From the IMG/VR virus record IMGVR_UViG_3300018719_000035, positions 1 to 54,787 of that record: a stretch of DNA of 54,787 nucleotides; one strand, written 5' to 3'. The notes under the pieces are model-generated. The model saw nothing but the letters and a program-made list of their open reading frames with translations. It was not told the DNA's origin and did no database searches. Shown here one piece after another: positions 7,771 through 16,624 of the stretch. A program made the position numbers and the translations under genes. Numbering within the stretch: the stretch's first letter is position 1; each line of letters begins with the position of its first letter. Source of the DNA: a virus.

Positions 7771-8192
7771 GGCCGCACCGTCATGAAGATGAATTTGTCT
7801 CCCGAAGAAATCGGCGATTGCTTGGGGAACGGGACGCCGACCATGACGGCCGTTGTTGAAACGATAAGGGCGTAAGGCGTGCCGTCCCACCACCCGAAAT
7901 CGAAGTCGCCTGTGAAGTATTGCCTTTCGATCTGATCGATTACCATGTTCCCGTTGCGCTTGAGGGAGAAGATGCATGGCGGTGGCAGGGTGTAGGATGC
8001 CCCCAAGCTGACCCATTGGAACAAACCCGTGATCTGGCCTACCGACACGGCCTTCGCATTGGCATCCCTTAGAGCCGAGAACGAGATGACGCGGTTGTTG
8101 TTGATGTCGCCTATGGCGGCGTCAAACCCCTGCCTTGAGATGCGAAGGTCATAGGCCGTGCCGATCTTCCCCATCACGATGCGTCGGGTCAT
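7767..8192 (-). CDS. Modular minor tail protein C (shared N-terminal adaptor)
   Basis: The 141-residue protein begins MTRRIVMGKIGTAYDLRISR and QGFDA, again the shared block, followed by a unique domain (VISFSALRDANAKAVSV, then a beta-rich part). It starts three bases after the TipJ stop. Three adjacent genes with one conserved head and three unrelated bodies point to duplication of an attachment module. Confidence 0.7.
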   Translation of the reverse strand: MTRRIVMGKIGTAYDLRISRQGFDAAIGDINNNRVISFSALRDANAKAVSVGQITGLFQWVSLGASYTLPPPCIFSLKRNGNMVIDQIERQYFTGDFDFGWWDGTPYALIVSTTAVMVGVPFPKQSPISSGDKFIFMTVRP

Positions 8193-8195
8193 AGC

Positions 8196-11100
8196 CTAGT
8201 CCCAGACCTCAATACGACGGTTCGGGCCGTCAAGGCGGAACCCTCCCACGGTTGTCACGTCACTGGACGAGGAGACCGTTCCGATGATGGCCGAGACGGC
8301 TCCAAGCGATGCAACGTTGATCTGGTTAGCGCTGATCGAGCCGTCCGCGATGAAATCGCCGCGCATGGTCACGCGGGCCACGCCGTTGCGCGTGTTGATC
8401 GCAAAGACGGCTTCCTCACCAAACCCTGAGCCCGGAGCGCCAACGAGAAAGTCATCAACCGCGATCTTGAGTTCACTCTGAAGCCCGCCCGGGCCGTTGG
8501 CGCCGACGAGCTGCAACCCGCCGAAGAAACCGTTGGAGTCGAGCGTGACTTTCCAGGCACCGATGAGCTGCCCGGTGACATCGGCAACGGCGGTGAAGCG
8601 CTCGCCCACGGTGACGCCGGTCTGCTCGAATTCTGCCGTGACATCGGTGCCGAAGATGGCCAGCGCCTTGTCGGCCGTGACCTTGACCTGTGCGACCTGG
8701 GTGATGGCCGCCCTGCCCCTCTCATCCGCTTCCTCGGCAACGACGCGGGCTTCGCCCACGAGGTCCGCCGTCTGCAGCAGGATATCGAGGCTGTCCATGC
8801 GCCGGGCGAGAGCCGGAATAAGGTCGTCCGGCTGCACCTTCATGATCAGATGGTCGCCGCTCAGCACCAGAGGCGGCGGGGTCAAGACGACAATACTGAA
8901 GGCCCCGACCACGGTGGATGCAGTAACCCCCGCCACCCGCAACCGGATCGTCTGGGCCGCTGCGACGATCGCCTCAAAGGTCGTCTTATCGTCGTTATAG
9001 GCACGAACCCAAGTCTCGCCGCCATCATAGGACACATCCGCGATGTAGCTGATCGCGCCCTTGGCCGGCTGCCAGCCCGCTTGCAGGATCAGATTTGTCC
9101 CGCGCTGGTAGACATTGGCGGCGAGGGTCGTCACCACCGGGATTGACGGCGAGAACACATCCGGCACGTCAGGGAGCGGTTCAAAGCCGGTTTCGGTCAC
9201 ATCATAGACGGCGGGATCGTCCACCACGCCGGTCAAAGCGATGTGTTCGCCGTCCGTGTCCGGGGTGCCCTCGGTGATCAGCACCCGGAAGGTGCGCGGT
9301 TGGCCGGGAGAGAAGGCTGCGGTCGGACGGTCGGCCAGATCGGAACGGGCAATCGCATCGGCCAGGGTCATGCCCTGCCGCGTTGCCTCTGCTGCCATAT
9401 CGCCCGCGTTGACGATGGCGATCCGGTCGGATGCCCCTCGTGTGACCCGCACCGGCCCCCAGGGCTGTCCGTCCCGGCGCCGGACCTCCACATAGTGGTT
9501 CCCGCTCTCCTCCCATTCGAGGTCATGATCAAAGGTCAGGGTTCGGGTGGTGTCGTTATAAGCCACGACCTCGGCGGATTGGCCCCACGTCTCAGGCTCT
9601 TCGCAGGACAGCACGACAAGATCGCCGCGCTTGAGCAGTCGGCCCTCCGCCCGTGCCGTCCATGACACGGTGACACGCCGAAGGGCGTTCTCGGCCGCCA
9701 TAAACCGGACGAGCCCAGCCGCTTGCGCGCGCTTTTGGACACCCTGCAGCTGCACTCGGGCGGGCTTGGCGAGCGTCGTTCCGGCAGGAGCGCTCGATAC
9801 CTCGGCCAGCCGGAAGGTCGTCTCATCAAGATACTCGCCCACAATGCCGTCAGCGATATCGTCGTCCGCCAGCGTGTAATCGATGGTGAGCGAGTCTTTT
9901 ACGATGTCGTAGTCCGTGAACATCATGCGCGGGATGCCGCGGGGCTCGTCGCGGACGATGGTCAGGCGGTCGCCCACAGGCGCAGGCATGGCTCGGCCTG
10001 CCTTCAGGATCGTCTCAAGTGCATCATCAAGCGTCTGAGGCTCTTTGAAGACGTGATCGAAGGTGTGCCCGAGGGATGTCCAAAGCTGGTCGTAGGCATA
10101 GAACGACTGGAAGTCGACCTGATCGATCGACAGCCCTGCCCCATAATCCGCATTGCGCCAGATATCGAGCGCAGCCCAGGCAATCGAGCGGGACGGCTGC
10201 GTGACGAAGCCTGAGCCATTCCACACCGGGATTTTGCGTGTAGCGATGACACCGATCTGGCCGTTGGTGATGCCCTGAAGGCCCTCACCGGCTCGGGCAC
10301 GCACGGCAATGGTGGTCACACGCGGGAAGGCGTTCGGCCCGTCGATCTGAGCCCGCAGCGCAGACCAGACAATGTTATCGACCGTCGTCACCTTGCCGTT
10401 GTTGCTGGTGGTGCCTTCCAGTTTGGGGTCGGTACGACGGACGCGCACCTCGTAGCGCCCGGGAGGAACCGTGACGCGCTCGGTGATCCGGATCTGGCTT
10501 GTCTTGGCGTAGGTATACGTCTTGTCGAAGACCGTTTCCCAGCTTCCGACCGGGGCTCCCGCATCGTTGACAAGCCGAGCCTGCGCCACGACGTGAACCG
10601 CGTTGGGGTGGAGTTCGCCCTTGTAGGTATCCGCAAGGCCACCAGGAAACACGAAGTCGAACAGCAGCTGGGTTGCCTTCGTGCCGGCAGCATTGGCGGT
10701 GTAGCCCGGTGTATAGGTCGTGGACAGTTCGAGCCCGGAGACTTCCGTCGCCGTGACCACATTGACAGGAAAGAGCGTGACTTTCTCGCCAGGGTCGCAG
10801 ATCTGGATCCTGATGCCGGGGAAGGACGGGTTATAGCCGCCGCTCTTGGTCCAGATGCGGGTGTCCGCTATCCGCAGCTCTTCGATGTCATAGCTGCCGC
10901 AGCCCAGGCACAGCAGGGCATATTCCGTCATGTTGTCGCCGTCGAACTCCGAATACTTCGGGGCGGCGAAATCGGGAAAGGACAGGGTGCGGCCATACAG
11001 GACCGGGATGGGCTGAAGCGGACGGGCCTGGTTGCCGCCGAACCCGAAGGAATAGAGCTCCTCCTTGGCTTCGGTTTTGCCGCCAGCCTTGGGCTTGAGG

Positions 11101-11543
11101 AAATGGCTGATCGCCATCGCGCCGCCCGCGATAAGCAGCGAAGAGCCGATAGAGGCGGCGATACCCGTGAGGCCGATGGCAGCCATGGCATAGGGTGCGA
11201 GAGCCGTGAGCGCGACCATGGCAACGATGGCACCGATGCTCTTGGCCGTGGAGTTGCCCCCGCCGCTGTTGCCGCCGAGCGGACGGCTGATGAACTCGAC
11301 GTTATCGTTGGCGGTGAGCTTATGGGTCGCCCATTCGGCGCGACCATAATAGACGCCGTTGACCTTGCAGACGGTCGGCAGATCAAAGCGCCAGCCGGTC
11401 TCCGCGAGAACCTGCTCGATGGTCGGCTTGCGCTTGCGGGTCTTGTGCTCGGCAATGGGGAGCACGAGGCCGCTCTCGATCTGGCGAACGTCGTCGCGCT
11501 CCGGGTCGAAGACCAGGAGGTTATGCTTGACAGCGAGCTTCAT
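8196..11543 (-). CDS. TipJ/GpJ-family tail tip attachment (host specificity) protein
   Basis: At 1115 residues this is the large central tail-tip protein, the lambda J analogue. It has a ubiquitin-like N-terminal part, a glycine-rich membrane-like stretch (about residues 100-150), the conserved IPVLYGRTLSFPDF and DNMTEYALLCLGCGSYDI segments of the TipJ family, fibronectin-like domains in the second half and a helical-fibre C-terminus. It caps the tail, holds the tape measure end and triggers DNA ejection. It follows the NlpC/P60 gene, as in lambda K-I-J order. It ends RRIEVWD, like the small Tat-signal protein upstream. Confidence 0.9.
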   Translation of the reverse strand: MKLAVKHNLLVFDPERDDVRQIESGLVLPIAEHKTRKRKPTIEQVLAETGWRFDLPTVCKVNGVYYGRAEWATHKLTANDNVEFISRPLGGNSGGGNSTAKSIGAIVAMVALTALAPYAMAAIGLTGIAASIGSSLLIAGGAMAISHFLKPKAGGKTEAKEELYSFGFGGNQARPLQPIPVLYGRTLSFPDFAAPKYSEFDGDNMTEYALLCLGCGSYDIEELRIADTRIWTKSGGYNPSFPGIRIQICDPGEKVTLFPVNVVTATEVSGLELSTTYTPGYTANAAGTKATQLLFDFVFPGGLADTYKGELHPNAVHVVAQARLVNDAGAPVGSWETVFDKTYTYAKTSQIRITERVTVPPGRYEVRVRRTDPKLEGTTSNNGKVTTVDNIVWSALRAQIDGPNAFPRVTTIAVRARAGEGLQGITNGQIGVIATRKIPVWNGSGFVTQPSRSIAWAALDIWRNADYGAGLSIDQVDFQSFYAYDQLWTSLGHTFDHVFKEPQTLDDALETILKAGRAMPAPVGDRLTIVRDEPRGIPRMMFTDYDIVKDSLTIDYTLADDDIADGIVGEYLDETTFRLAEVSSAPAGTTLAKPARVQLQGVQKRAQAAGLVRFMAAENALRRVTVSWTARAEGRLLKRGDLVVLSCEEPETWGQSAEVVAYNDTTRTLTFDHDLEWEESGNHYVEVRRRDGQPWGPVRVTRGASDRIAIVNAGDMAAEATRQGMTLADAIARSDLADRPTAAFSPGQPRTFRVLITEGTPDTDGEHIALTGVVDDPAVYDVTETGFEPLPDVPDVFSPSIPVVTTLAANVYQRGTNLILQAGWQPAKGAISYIADVSYDGGETWVRAYNDDKTTFEAIVAAAQTIRLRVAGVTASTVVGAFSIVVLTPPPLVLSGDHLIMKVQPDDLIPALARRMDSLDILLQTADLVGEARVVAEEADERGRAAITQVAQVKVTADKALAIFGTDVTAEFEQTGVTVGERFTAVADVTGQLIGAWKVTLDSNGFFGGLQLVGANGPGGLQSELKIAVDDFLVGAPGSGFGEEAVFAINTRNGVARVTMRGDFIADGSISANQINVASLGAVSAIIGTVSSSSDVTTVGGFRLDGPNRRIEVWD

Positions 11544-11546
11544 GGA

Positions 11547-11969
11547 TTAGGATTTGCGCCTGAAGAAGCGGAGGAAATTGAAACCGGAGGCTCGGAGTGC
11601 CGGCAGGTCGTCCACGACCACGCCAGCTGCCTTGTCGATGTGAATTACCGCGCCCGTTGTGGCAGGCACAATATAGGTGCCGAGGTGGAAGTCCCGCTTG
11701 GCGACGTTGCCCATGAGAACGAGATCGAGTTCCCGTGCCTCGGCTTCCGTCACCTCGTCCCAAGCCTGCCGCTCCGGATGCGAGAGCATGGCCTCGGCTT
11801 GTGCGCGGGTTGTGGGCTCGGCAAAGGGCACATCCGGCATGGCGATCCCGGCAAGCTCGTTCTGGATATGACGGGCGAGGCCGTAACAATCGAACTCTTC
11901 AGGACCACGAGCCCCGATCTTGTAGGGCTTGCCGATGAGGCTCTCAAAGAAGGCGAGACGGTCAGTCAC
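11547..11969 (-). CDS. NlpC/P60-family tail assembly protein (lambda K-like)
   Basis: The catalytic cysteine motif EEFDCYGLARHIQNE, a DLVLMG strand and THIDKA-type histidine region are those of NlpC/P60 peptidases used in siphophage tail tips to cut peptide cross-links at entry. I prefer the GTG at 11969 (VTDRLAFFESLIGKPY), which has GAGG five bases upstream and begins after the previous stop. An in-frame ATG further upstream would overlap the Tat-signal gene. The product is about 140 residues. Confidence 0.8.
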   Translation of the reverse strand: MTDRLAFFESLIGKPYKIGARGPEEFDCYGLARHIQNELAGIAMPDVPFAEPTTRAQAEAMLSHPERQAWDEVTEAEARELDLVLMGNVAKRDFHLGTYIVPATTGAVIHIDKAAGVVVDDLPALRASGFNFLRFFRRKS

Positions 11970-11976
11970 GACAGCC

Positions 11977-12180
11977 TCAATCCCAGATCTCAAAGCGCAT
12001 TCCGCCATCGGCATCGAACCGAATGAGGTATTTGTCTGCCCCAACCTTCACCGCCGCAGGCTCTGGGGGCTTGACGGTCCGAACCGGTGCCTCTGGCTCT
12101 TTCGCAAGAGCCTTTGCTGCCGCTGCCCCTGCCACAGGAGCCGCAGCCAAGAACCCGAAAAGCTTTCGACGTGAGAGCAT
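11977..12180 (-). CDS. Small protein with twin-arginine signal, inside the tail operon
   Basis: The 67-residue product has SRRKLFGFLAAAPVAGAAAA at the N-terminus: twin arginine, hydrophobic core and small residues, as in a Tat signal. The mature part is only about 40 residues and ends RFEIWD, close to the last residues of TipJ. AAGGAA lies six bases upstream of the ATG. Exported proteins are not expected in the middle of tail-tip genes; the signal may instead serve as a membrane tether. Confidence 0.65.
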   Translation of the reverse strand: MLSRRKLFGFLAAAPVAGAAAAKALAKEPEAPVRTVKPPEPAAVKVGADKYLIRFDADGGMRFEIWD

Positions 12181-12190
12181 GTGACTTTCC

Positions 12191-12727
12191 TTATGAAACC
12201 GCCAGGAGGCTCGGGAACCGAACCATGTCATAGACCTCGCGCATGACCCGCATGTTCTGCGGGCGGGCGATGGCGAGTTGCCCCTCAAGCTGACGTGCCG
12301 TGCGCTTCACATTGCGAAGGATCAGCTTGTAAGGCCCCTGCCCGACCGTGTTGGGATCGGACGCCAGATAGCCGCGGAAGATCGCCTGAATGGGCGTGTT
12401 GAGCTTCACAGCTTCCTCAAGATAGCGGGAGGCCTCCCGGTTCACGTTGTCGAGCCGGATGGTGGCCTCTGCTCCAAGGTTGCCGATGCGGGGATAATCG
12501 ATCTCGAAAGGAATGGCCTTGAAGAGCACCGTCTGACCTCCGCCCACAGGAGCCCCCGCTTCCAGCTTGAAGTTCATGTCGACCGTGTTACGGACGGCAC
12601 GGATCGGGGCTGGCTGGCCGTTCTCCACGAAGACCGGATGAATCAGCTCAATGGTGATGAGCATGACCTCATCCTTCGGCGCGGAAGCGGATGCCTCGGC
12701 CCAGGCTTGCGTTGCTGAAATCGGCAC
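12191..12727 (-). CDS. DUF1833 family minor tail protein
   Basis: The 178-residue protein has the family pattern: an ELIHP motif near the N-terminus, ATIRLDNVNRE in the middle and a C-terminal RTARQLEGQLAIARP region. DUF1833 proteins occupy the place of lambda L, between the tape measure and the NlpC/P60 protein, and are thought to be part of the tail tip. The order here is the same. Confidence 0.8.
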   Translation of the reverse strand: MPISATQAWAEASASAPKDEVMLITIELIHPVFVENGQPAPIRAVRNTVDMNFKLEAGAPVGGGQTVLFKAIPFEIDYPRIGNLGAEATIRLDNVNREASRYLEEAVKLNTPIQAIFRGYLASDPNTVGQGPYKLILRNVKRTARQLEGQLAIARPQNMRVMREVYDMVRFPSLLAVS

Positions 12728-13096
12728 TTAGAGATCCCAAACGTCGAGAGAAAAGGAGACGTTGATGCGCGGTCCGGCACGGGTTGCGGTATACTTCCCT
12801 CCGTTGCGGAGGCGGACGCGCCTGTCCGTGCAGCCGGTCAGATCGAAGACCGGCATGGTGAACTCAGCCGCCCCATGCGAAAGCGTGTCCCGCACGAAGG
12901 CCTTGAAGGAGAGGAACTGCTCGGTTGTCATGCGGATGGTCATATCGACCACGCCGACGACAGCGGTGAACTGGCGCCGCGAGCGGGTCGCCCCCGACTG
13001 CATTTCACTTTCGAGAACGCCGCGATGAGGCTCCGAAATGCCCGAAGGCGCAAGAGGCGCATGAGGCACGGTTGCCGGCCAGACGGGTAGAGGCAT
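12728..13096 (-). CDS. Minor tail protein (lambda M-like position)
   Basis: The 122-residue protein begins MPLPVWPATVPHAPL, a start frequently seen in siphophage minor tail proteins directly behind the tape measure, and contains DLTGCTDRRVRLRNGG. It is beta-rich and ends SLDVWDL. It overlaps the tape-measure stop by one base and abuts the DUF1833 gene, so the three are one translational unit. Role: tail-tip baseplate component, inferred from position. Confidence 0.75.
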   Translation of the reverse strand: MPLPVWPATVPHAPLAPSGISEPHRGVLESEMQSGATRSRRQFTAVVGVVDMTIRMTTEQFLSFKAFVRDTLSHGAAEFTMPVFDLTGCTDRRVRLRNGGKYTATRAGPRINVSFSLDVWDL

Positions 13097-15108
13097 CAGC
13101 GGCCTCCCATCGGATTGACGCCGAAACGACCCTTGAGCGGCTTGTCGAGTTTCCCGCCCGCGATCATGCTCCCGAGCATCTGCTCGATCTGGACCTCAAG
13201 GCGCGGCCCCTGAGGACCGTTCGTCTGTCGCGTCGAGACCTGAGCTCCGGCGTTGTTGTTGATCACGACCTGCATAGATCCGCCGCCCTTCCCGTTCGGG
13301 ATGATGCGCCCCGGCGTCGTAGGGACAAACGTCTCTCGCCCGCTCTCGCCCACTGTGTAGGCGCGACCCGGATAAACGGCACCGCCCGACGCTTTTCCGG
13401 TGCCAAAGCCGAGGCCCTTGAAGAGCGACCCGATGAGACCACCCACAGCGCCGTTTGCTCCAGCCGTTCCGAAGAGACCAGCAAGAGGCCCCTGTCCCAG
13501 GAGAGCGGCCTGCAGAGCCATATCCGCGAGCCTCTTGGTGAGGTTCATCAGGGCTTCCTCAGCGTTCTCCCCACCAGAAATGATGTCCGAAAAGAACCCA
13601 CTGATCGATTGGCCAATGAAGTTCTGCAGTTCGGCAAAGCTCTCTTGTGCCTGTCGCGCCTCCTCCAGCTTCGCGGTCGCTTCGCCGTAAGCCGTTGCGA
13701 GCTTTTTGATATCTGCTTCAAGCGCTGGCGAAATCTGAATGTTGGCCTCTTTAGCAGCCGCGAGGAGTTCAAACTCAGCTTTTGCGGCGGCTACCTGCGC
13801 GGCCGACTGCCCAACGGTCGTGGCTTCCTGCTGGAGCGCTGCGGTGCGCTCCTGAATGAGCTTGATCTCACGCTGATAGTCATTGAGCTTTTCCTTCTTG
13901 CCCTTTTCCTCCCCGCTGGCAGGGAAACTCGCCAGAGAGACCGGGTTGATCTTTGGCGGCGGGGCTCCGACCAGAGAGGCTGGGGCCGGGCCAGAGGAGG
14001 ATGGCGGGGCTGGTTGACCCAAGCGAGCAGCCTGACGCTGGAGTTCCGTCAGTTCTTCCAGTTCCTGCCACCAACTCCTCGCTGCGCTGGTGTTCGGATT
14101 CCGCGACAGGAGCCCCTGAAGTTGCTGGATGCGTTGCGTCCGTCCGAACTGTGCCGGATCGATCGCGGGGCCGCTTCCTCCCCCTGGGAGGCTCTCACGG
14201 TAGGCCTTGTTCGCCTTGGCGACGTTCAGGACCGCTGCGGAGATACCGTCGATGACTTCAGCAATCTTCCCAAGGGATGAGGCCGTCGTGCCGGAATAGT
14301 TCACGACCTTGTCGAGCTCCCCAACAAGGTTTGTCATTGAGGTTCGAACGTTCTCCCAGGCTTGGCTTGTCGTCGAAGCGGCGCTCGCGGCCTTCTGCTC
14401 CAAAAGTGGCATGCCTGCAAGGAACGCGCGGAAGAATGCCTCCGAGGAGACTTTCCCGTCTTTTACGAGCTGCGTCAGCTTCCCGACATCGCCGCCCGCC
14501 TCACGGAGACCGGTCGCAACAGCTTGCAGTACAGGGTAGGCCCCGTCCAGAAGGCTGTTATATTCTTCTGCCTGGACCTTACCATTGCTCAACGCTTGGC
14601 CGAACTGGAGCAGCGCCCCGGCAGCTTGGTCAGTGCCAGTGCCTTGTATCTTGAGAGCCATAGTGACGCCCTCAGTCACACGCATCATCTCCGCACCCGT
14701 AGCGTTCAATCCTCGCTGGGCTTGACTGATGCGCCCGTAAAGTTGTGCCGTAGCCTCAAGCGGCGCATTCTGACGCTGCGCTATCGCAAAGATCTCGCGA
14801 TAGGTGTTCTGGAGTTTTTCTCCTTCTAGGCCCGTTACTCTCAAAGCATTCTGGATACGGGTGAAACTGTCCGCGAACTGCGTCACCTGCTGAACGGAGA
14901 ACCCTGCGAGTATGCCCGCAAAAGCCCCCTTCAGGCTGTTCCCGATCCCGCCAATAATGGCGTCCAACCGCTTCATAGAGCTTTGGGCACGCCGCTCCAC
15001 ATCGCGCATGGACCGATCCATCACAGAACGGGTCCGCGCCATCTCGCGTTCGTACTTCTTGATGTTCGCCTCAAGGACGACGGTGAGGCGTTCGATGTCG
15101 GTTGCCAT
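13096..15108 (-). CDS. Tail tape measure protein of the prophage
   Basis: The 670-residue product begins MATDIERLTVVLEANIKKYE, a helical start typical of phage tape measures, followed by a region with alternating helices (QLYGRISQAQRGLNATG), a coiled coil (about 400-500), a glycine-rich hydrophobic stretch (GQGPLAGLFG) and the conserved end GRAYTVGESGRETFVPTTPG. It sets tail length and enters the host envelope. The ATG at 15108 is the family start; the extra 16 residues upstream are not conserved. A second tape measure with a similar head and tail is in the inserted element. Confidence 0.9.
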   Translation of the reverse strand: MATDIERLTVVLEANIKKYEREMARTRSVMDRSMRDVERRAQSSMKRLDAIIGGIGNSLKGAFAGILAGFSVQQVTQFADSFTRIQNALRVTGLEGEKLQNTYREIFAIAQRQNAPLEATAQLYGRISQAQRGLNATGAEMMRVTEGVTMALKIQGTGTDQAAGALLQFGQALSNGKVQAEEYNSLLDGAYPVLQAVATGLREAGGDVGKLTQLVKDGKVSSEAFFRAFLAGMPLLEQKAASAASTTSQAWENVRTSMTNLVGELDKVVNYSGTTASSLGKIAEVIDGISAAVLNVAKANKAYRESLPGGGSGPAIDPAQFGRTQRIQQLQGLLSRNPNTSAARSWWQELEELTELQRQAARLGQPAPPSSSGPAPASLVGAPPPKINPVSLASFPASGEEKGKKEKLNDYQREIKLIQERTAALQQEATTVGQSAAQVAAAKAEFELLAAAKEANIQISPALEADIKKLATAYGEATAKLEEARQAQESFAELQNFIGQSISGFFSDIISGGENAEEALMNLTKRLADMALQAALLGQGPLAGLFGTAGANGAVGGLIGSLFKGLGFGTGKASGGAVYPGRAYTVGESGRETFVPTTPGRIIPNGKGGGSMQVVINNNAGAQVSTRQTNGPQGPRLEVQIEQMLGSMIAGGKLDKPLKGRFGVNPMGGR

Positions 15109-15149
15109 GTGGGTCTCGCGGGGTAATATGCCCCAGAATGGGGGGCAGT

Positions 15150-15551
15150 ATGGCAATAGGTCTGTTGCGCTTTTTCGGCTTTATCAGCGTATTGGCCGGG
15201 TTCGGTGCTTTGGGTTTCAGCATCCTAACGGGGCCGCTGGTCTTCACGGTCGCGGCTTGGGGCGTTGGAATGCTCCTCGCGGGAGCGCCAATCCTCGGCT
15301 TCGCCTATGCCCTTGAACTGTTAGAAACCATTTCCCGGAATACGGCCCCGCCCCAACCAGCCTCCACCGAGCCCCCTGAGGTCGAAGCCCCCAAGGTCAC
15401 AGCTGCAGAGCTTTTCCGTCCTACAGGTAACTATCGAGGAATACCGTACGCCCACCACCTCGGGAGTGGGGTCAAAGCCATTGTTTTGGGGGAACGCCGG
15501 TCATGGAAAAGTCTTGATGATTTCAAGGCTGATATTGATCGAATGGGCTAA
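15150..15551 (+). CDS. Opposite-strand membrane protein between tape measure and tail chaperones (moron)
   Basis: The 133-residue protein has two membrane spans (about residues 5-24 and 28-50) and a soluble C-terminus. It runs against the tail operon, in the gap between tape measure and chaperones, and converges on the chaperone gene. G-rich sequence four bases upstream favours the ATG at 15150 over an in-frame ATG at 15138. Genes in this orientation and place are usually expressed from the lysogen; superinfection exclusion is a possibility, but no family is recognised. Confidence 0.6.
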   Translation: MAIGLLRFFGFISVLAGFGALGFSILTGPLVFTVAAWGVGMLLAGAPILGFAYALELLETISRNTAPPQPASTEPPEVEAPKVTAAELFRPTGNYRGIPYAHHLGSGVKAIVLGERRSWKSLDDFKADIDRMG

Positions 15552-15719
15552 TCAGGTCGTCTGATCGGGGAACGCATCGTAGGCCCGGCTCGCGGCTTCG
15601 AACTCCGCGTCGGTCATTTCCTTGGTCTGGTCGCCCCCGTGTGCTGCATTCCAGCCATCGAGACAGGCAAAGAACTGCCACAAGCTCATGGCATCCACCT
15701 CACGGGGTGGAAAACCCAT
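15552..15719 (-). CDS. Short tail assembly chaperone
   Basis: The 55-residue product begins MGFPPREVDAMSLWQFFACL and continues DGWNAAHGGD. It resembles the small second tail-assembly chaperone that follows the GTA-gp10-like gene in alphaproteobacterial phages and gene transfer agents. Its ATG overlaps the TAA of that gene (TAATG), so expression is by coupled re-initiation rather than by a visible slippery frameshift. It helps load the tape measure during tail assembly. Confidence 0.7.
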   Translation of the reverse strand: MGFPPREVDAMSLWQFFACLDGWNAAHGGDQTKEMTDAEFEAASRAYDAFPDQTT

Positions 15720-16120
15720 TACGGCTCCTGTTCCGTAGAGGGCGGCGAACTGGATGAGGGCGCGCTCGTCGCCGCGTCGGGCGCTTCCCCTTTTCCCGGC
15801 TGGCCCTCCTGGTCAGTACCGTGGAGCGCAGCGCCCAGCACCAGCATGGCCGGTGCCTGAGCTTCCATCAGAGGGCGAGCGTCCACATAGCGCTGGACCA
15901 GGCGTAAAGCCTGCGCCGGCTCCATGCCACCGCCGATCAGGCCGAGGCGCATGACCTCGCGGGCATCATCGACCATCCATGAGCCGTCCATGAGCCGGTG
16001 CAGGAGCCGCAGGGGGCCGACGCCGGTCTTTTCCTGCAGCTCGCGCAACTGGCCGATGGCAAGGCGGAAGGTGTGGTTCCCATCCGCCCAATCGAAGGAG
16101 ATAGAAGCGTCCCGCGACAT
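15719..16120 (-). CDS. GTA-gp10-like tail assembly chaperone
   Basis: The 133-residue protein has the motif FRLAIGQLRELQEKTGVGP and a following helix pair, as in the 'gene transfer agent family' (GTA_gp10) chaperones. It ends in a disordered Ser/Pro tail. It overlaps the tail-tube stop by one base and is followed by the short chaperone. Role: tail-tube/tape-measure assembly factor. Confidence 0.8.
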   Translation of the reverse strand: MSRDASISFDWADGNHTFRLAIGQLRELQEKTGVGPLRLLHRLMDGSWMVDDAREVMRLGLIGGGMEPAQALRLVQRYVDARPLMEAQAPAMLVLGAALHGTDQEGQPGKGEAPDAATSAPSSSSPPSTEQEP

Positions 16121-16581
16121 TAGGTGGCCGCAACGTCGGAGCGGACTAGCTCGCCATCACCTGTCACAGTGACGCTCACCTGCCACTTCTCGCCACGGGC
16201 GCCGGTGATGGAGTGATTGATGTGCGCCCGGCCAGCATAGCGCTTATTCGGCGTGCCCGATCCTTCACCAGCGCCAGCCAGATCGAGACGGACGTTCGTC
16301 GGGGCCGACGAGAACGTGGCATCCTCTAGCAACGGCAGCGCCTCCTTGGCGAGCACGCCAGAGAAGGTCATCGACCAGGCCAAGGCCACGACGTCGCGCT
16401 CGGTCCAAGCGGCCGCGTCGGGATCGTCACAATCCGGCACCGTGGTGTCGTTCGTTTCCTTGTCGATGGTGAGTTCCATCTCAGTGAAGCCGCAGACCTT
16501 CGCAAAGATTTCGGTCGGGGTTGCCCCGTCGCCAATGTAGAAAGCGCCCGCGCCAAAGCGGAGCGTAGTGGGAGCAGCCAT
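16120..16581 (-). CDS. Major tail tube protein
   Basis: The 153-residue protein begins MAAPTTLRFGAGAFYIGDG and has the beta-rich pattern of siphophage tail-tube proteins: KETNDTTVPDCDDP, a central hydrophobic strand and a C-terminal WQVSVTVTGDGE strand. It forms the hexameric rings of the tail tube. Position between DUF3168 and the chaperones is as expected. Confidence 0.85.
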   Translation of the reverse strand: MAAPTTLRFGAGAFYIGDGATPTEIFAKVCGFTEMELTIDKETNDTTVPDCDDPDAAAWTERDVVALAWSMTFSGVLAKEALPLLEDATFSSAPTNVRLDLAGAGEGSGTPNKRYAGRAHINHSITGARGEKWQVSVTVTGDGELVRSDVAAT

Positions 16582-16624
16582 TTTGTCGCCCTCTCTTAAA
16601 TTGCTTCCGACCGGGAAGCGCGGG

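Noticed and set aside
10593-12026. Long plus-strand frame of 477 codons
   Set aside because: It is the antisense shadow of TipJ and NlpC/P60; no ribosome site, arginine/glycine-biased content and no recognisable motif.
13072-14280. Plus-strand frame of 402 codons
   Set aside because: Antisense to the tape measure; low-complexity Arg/Leu composition typical of GC-rich shadows.
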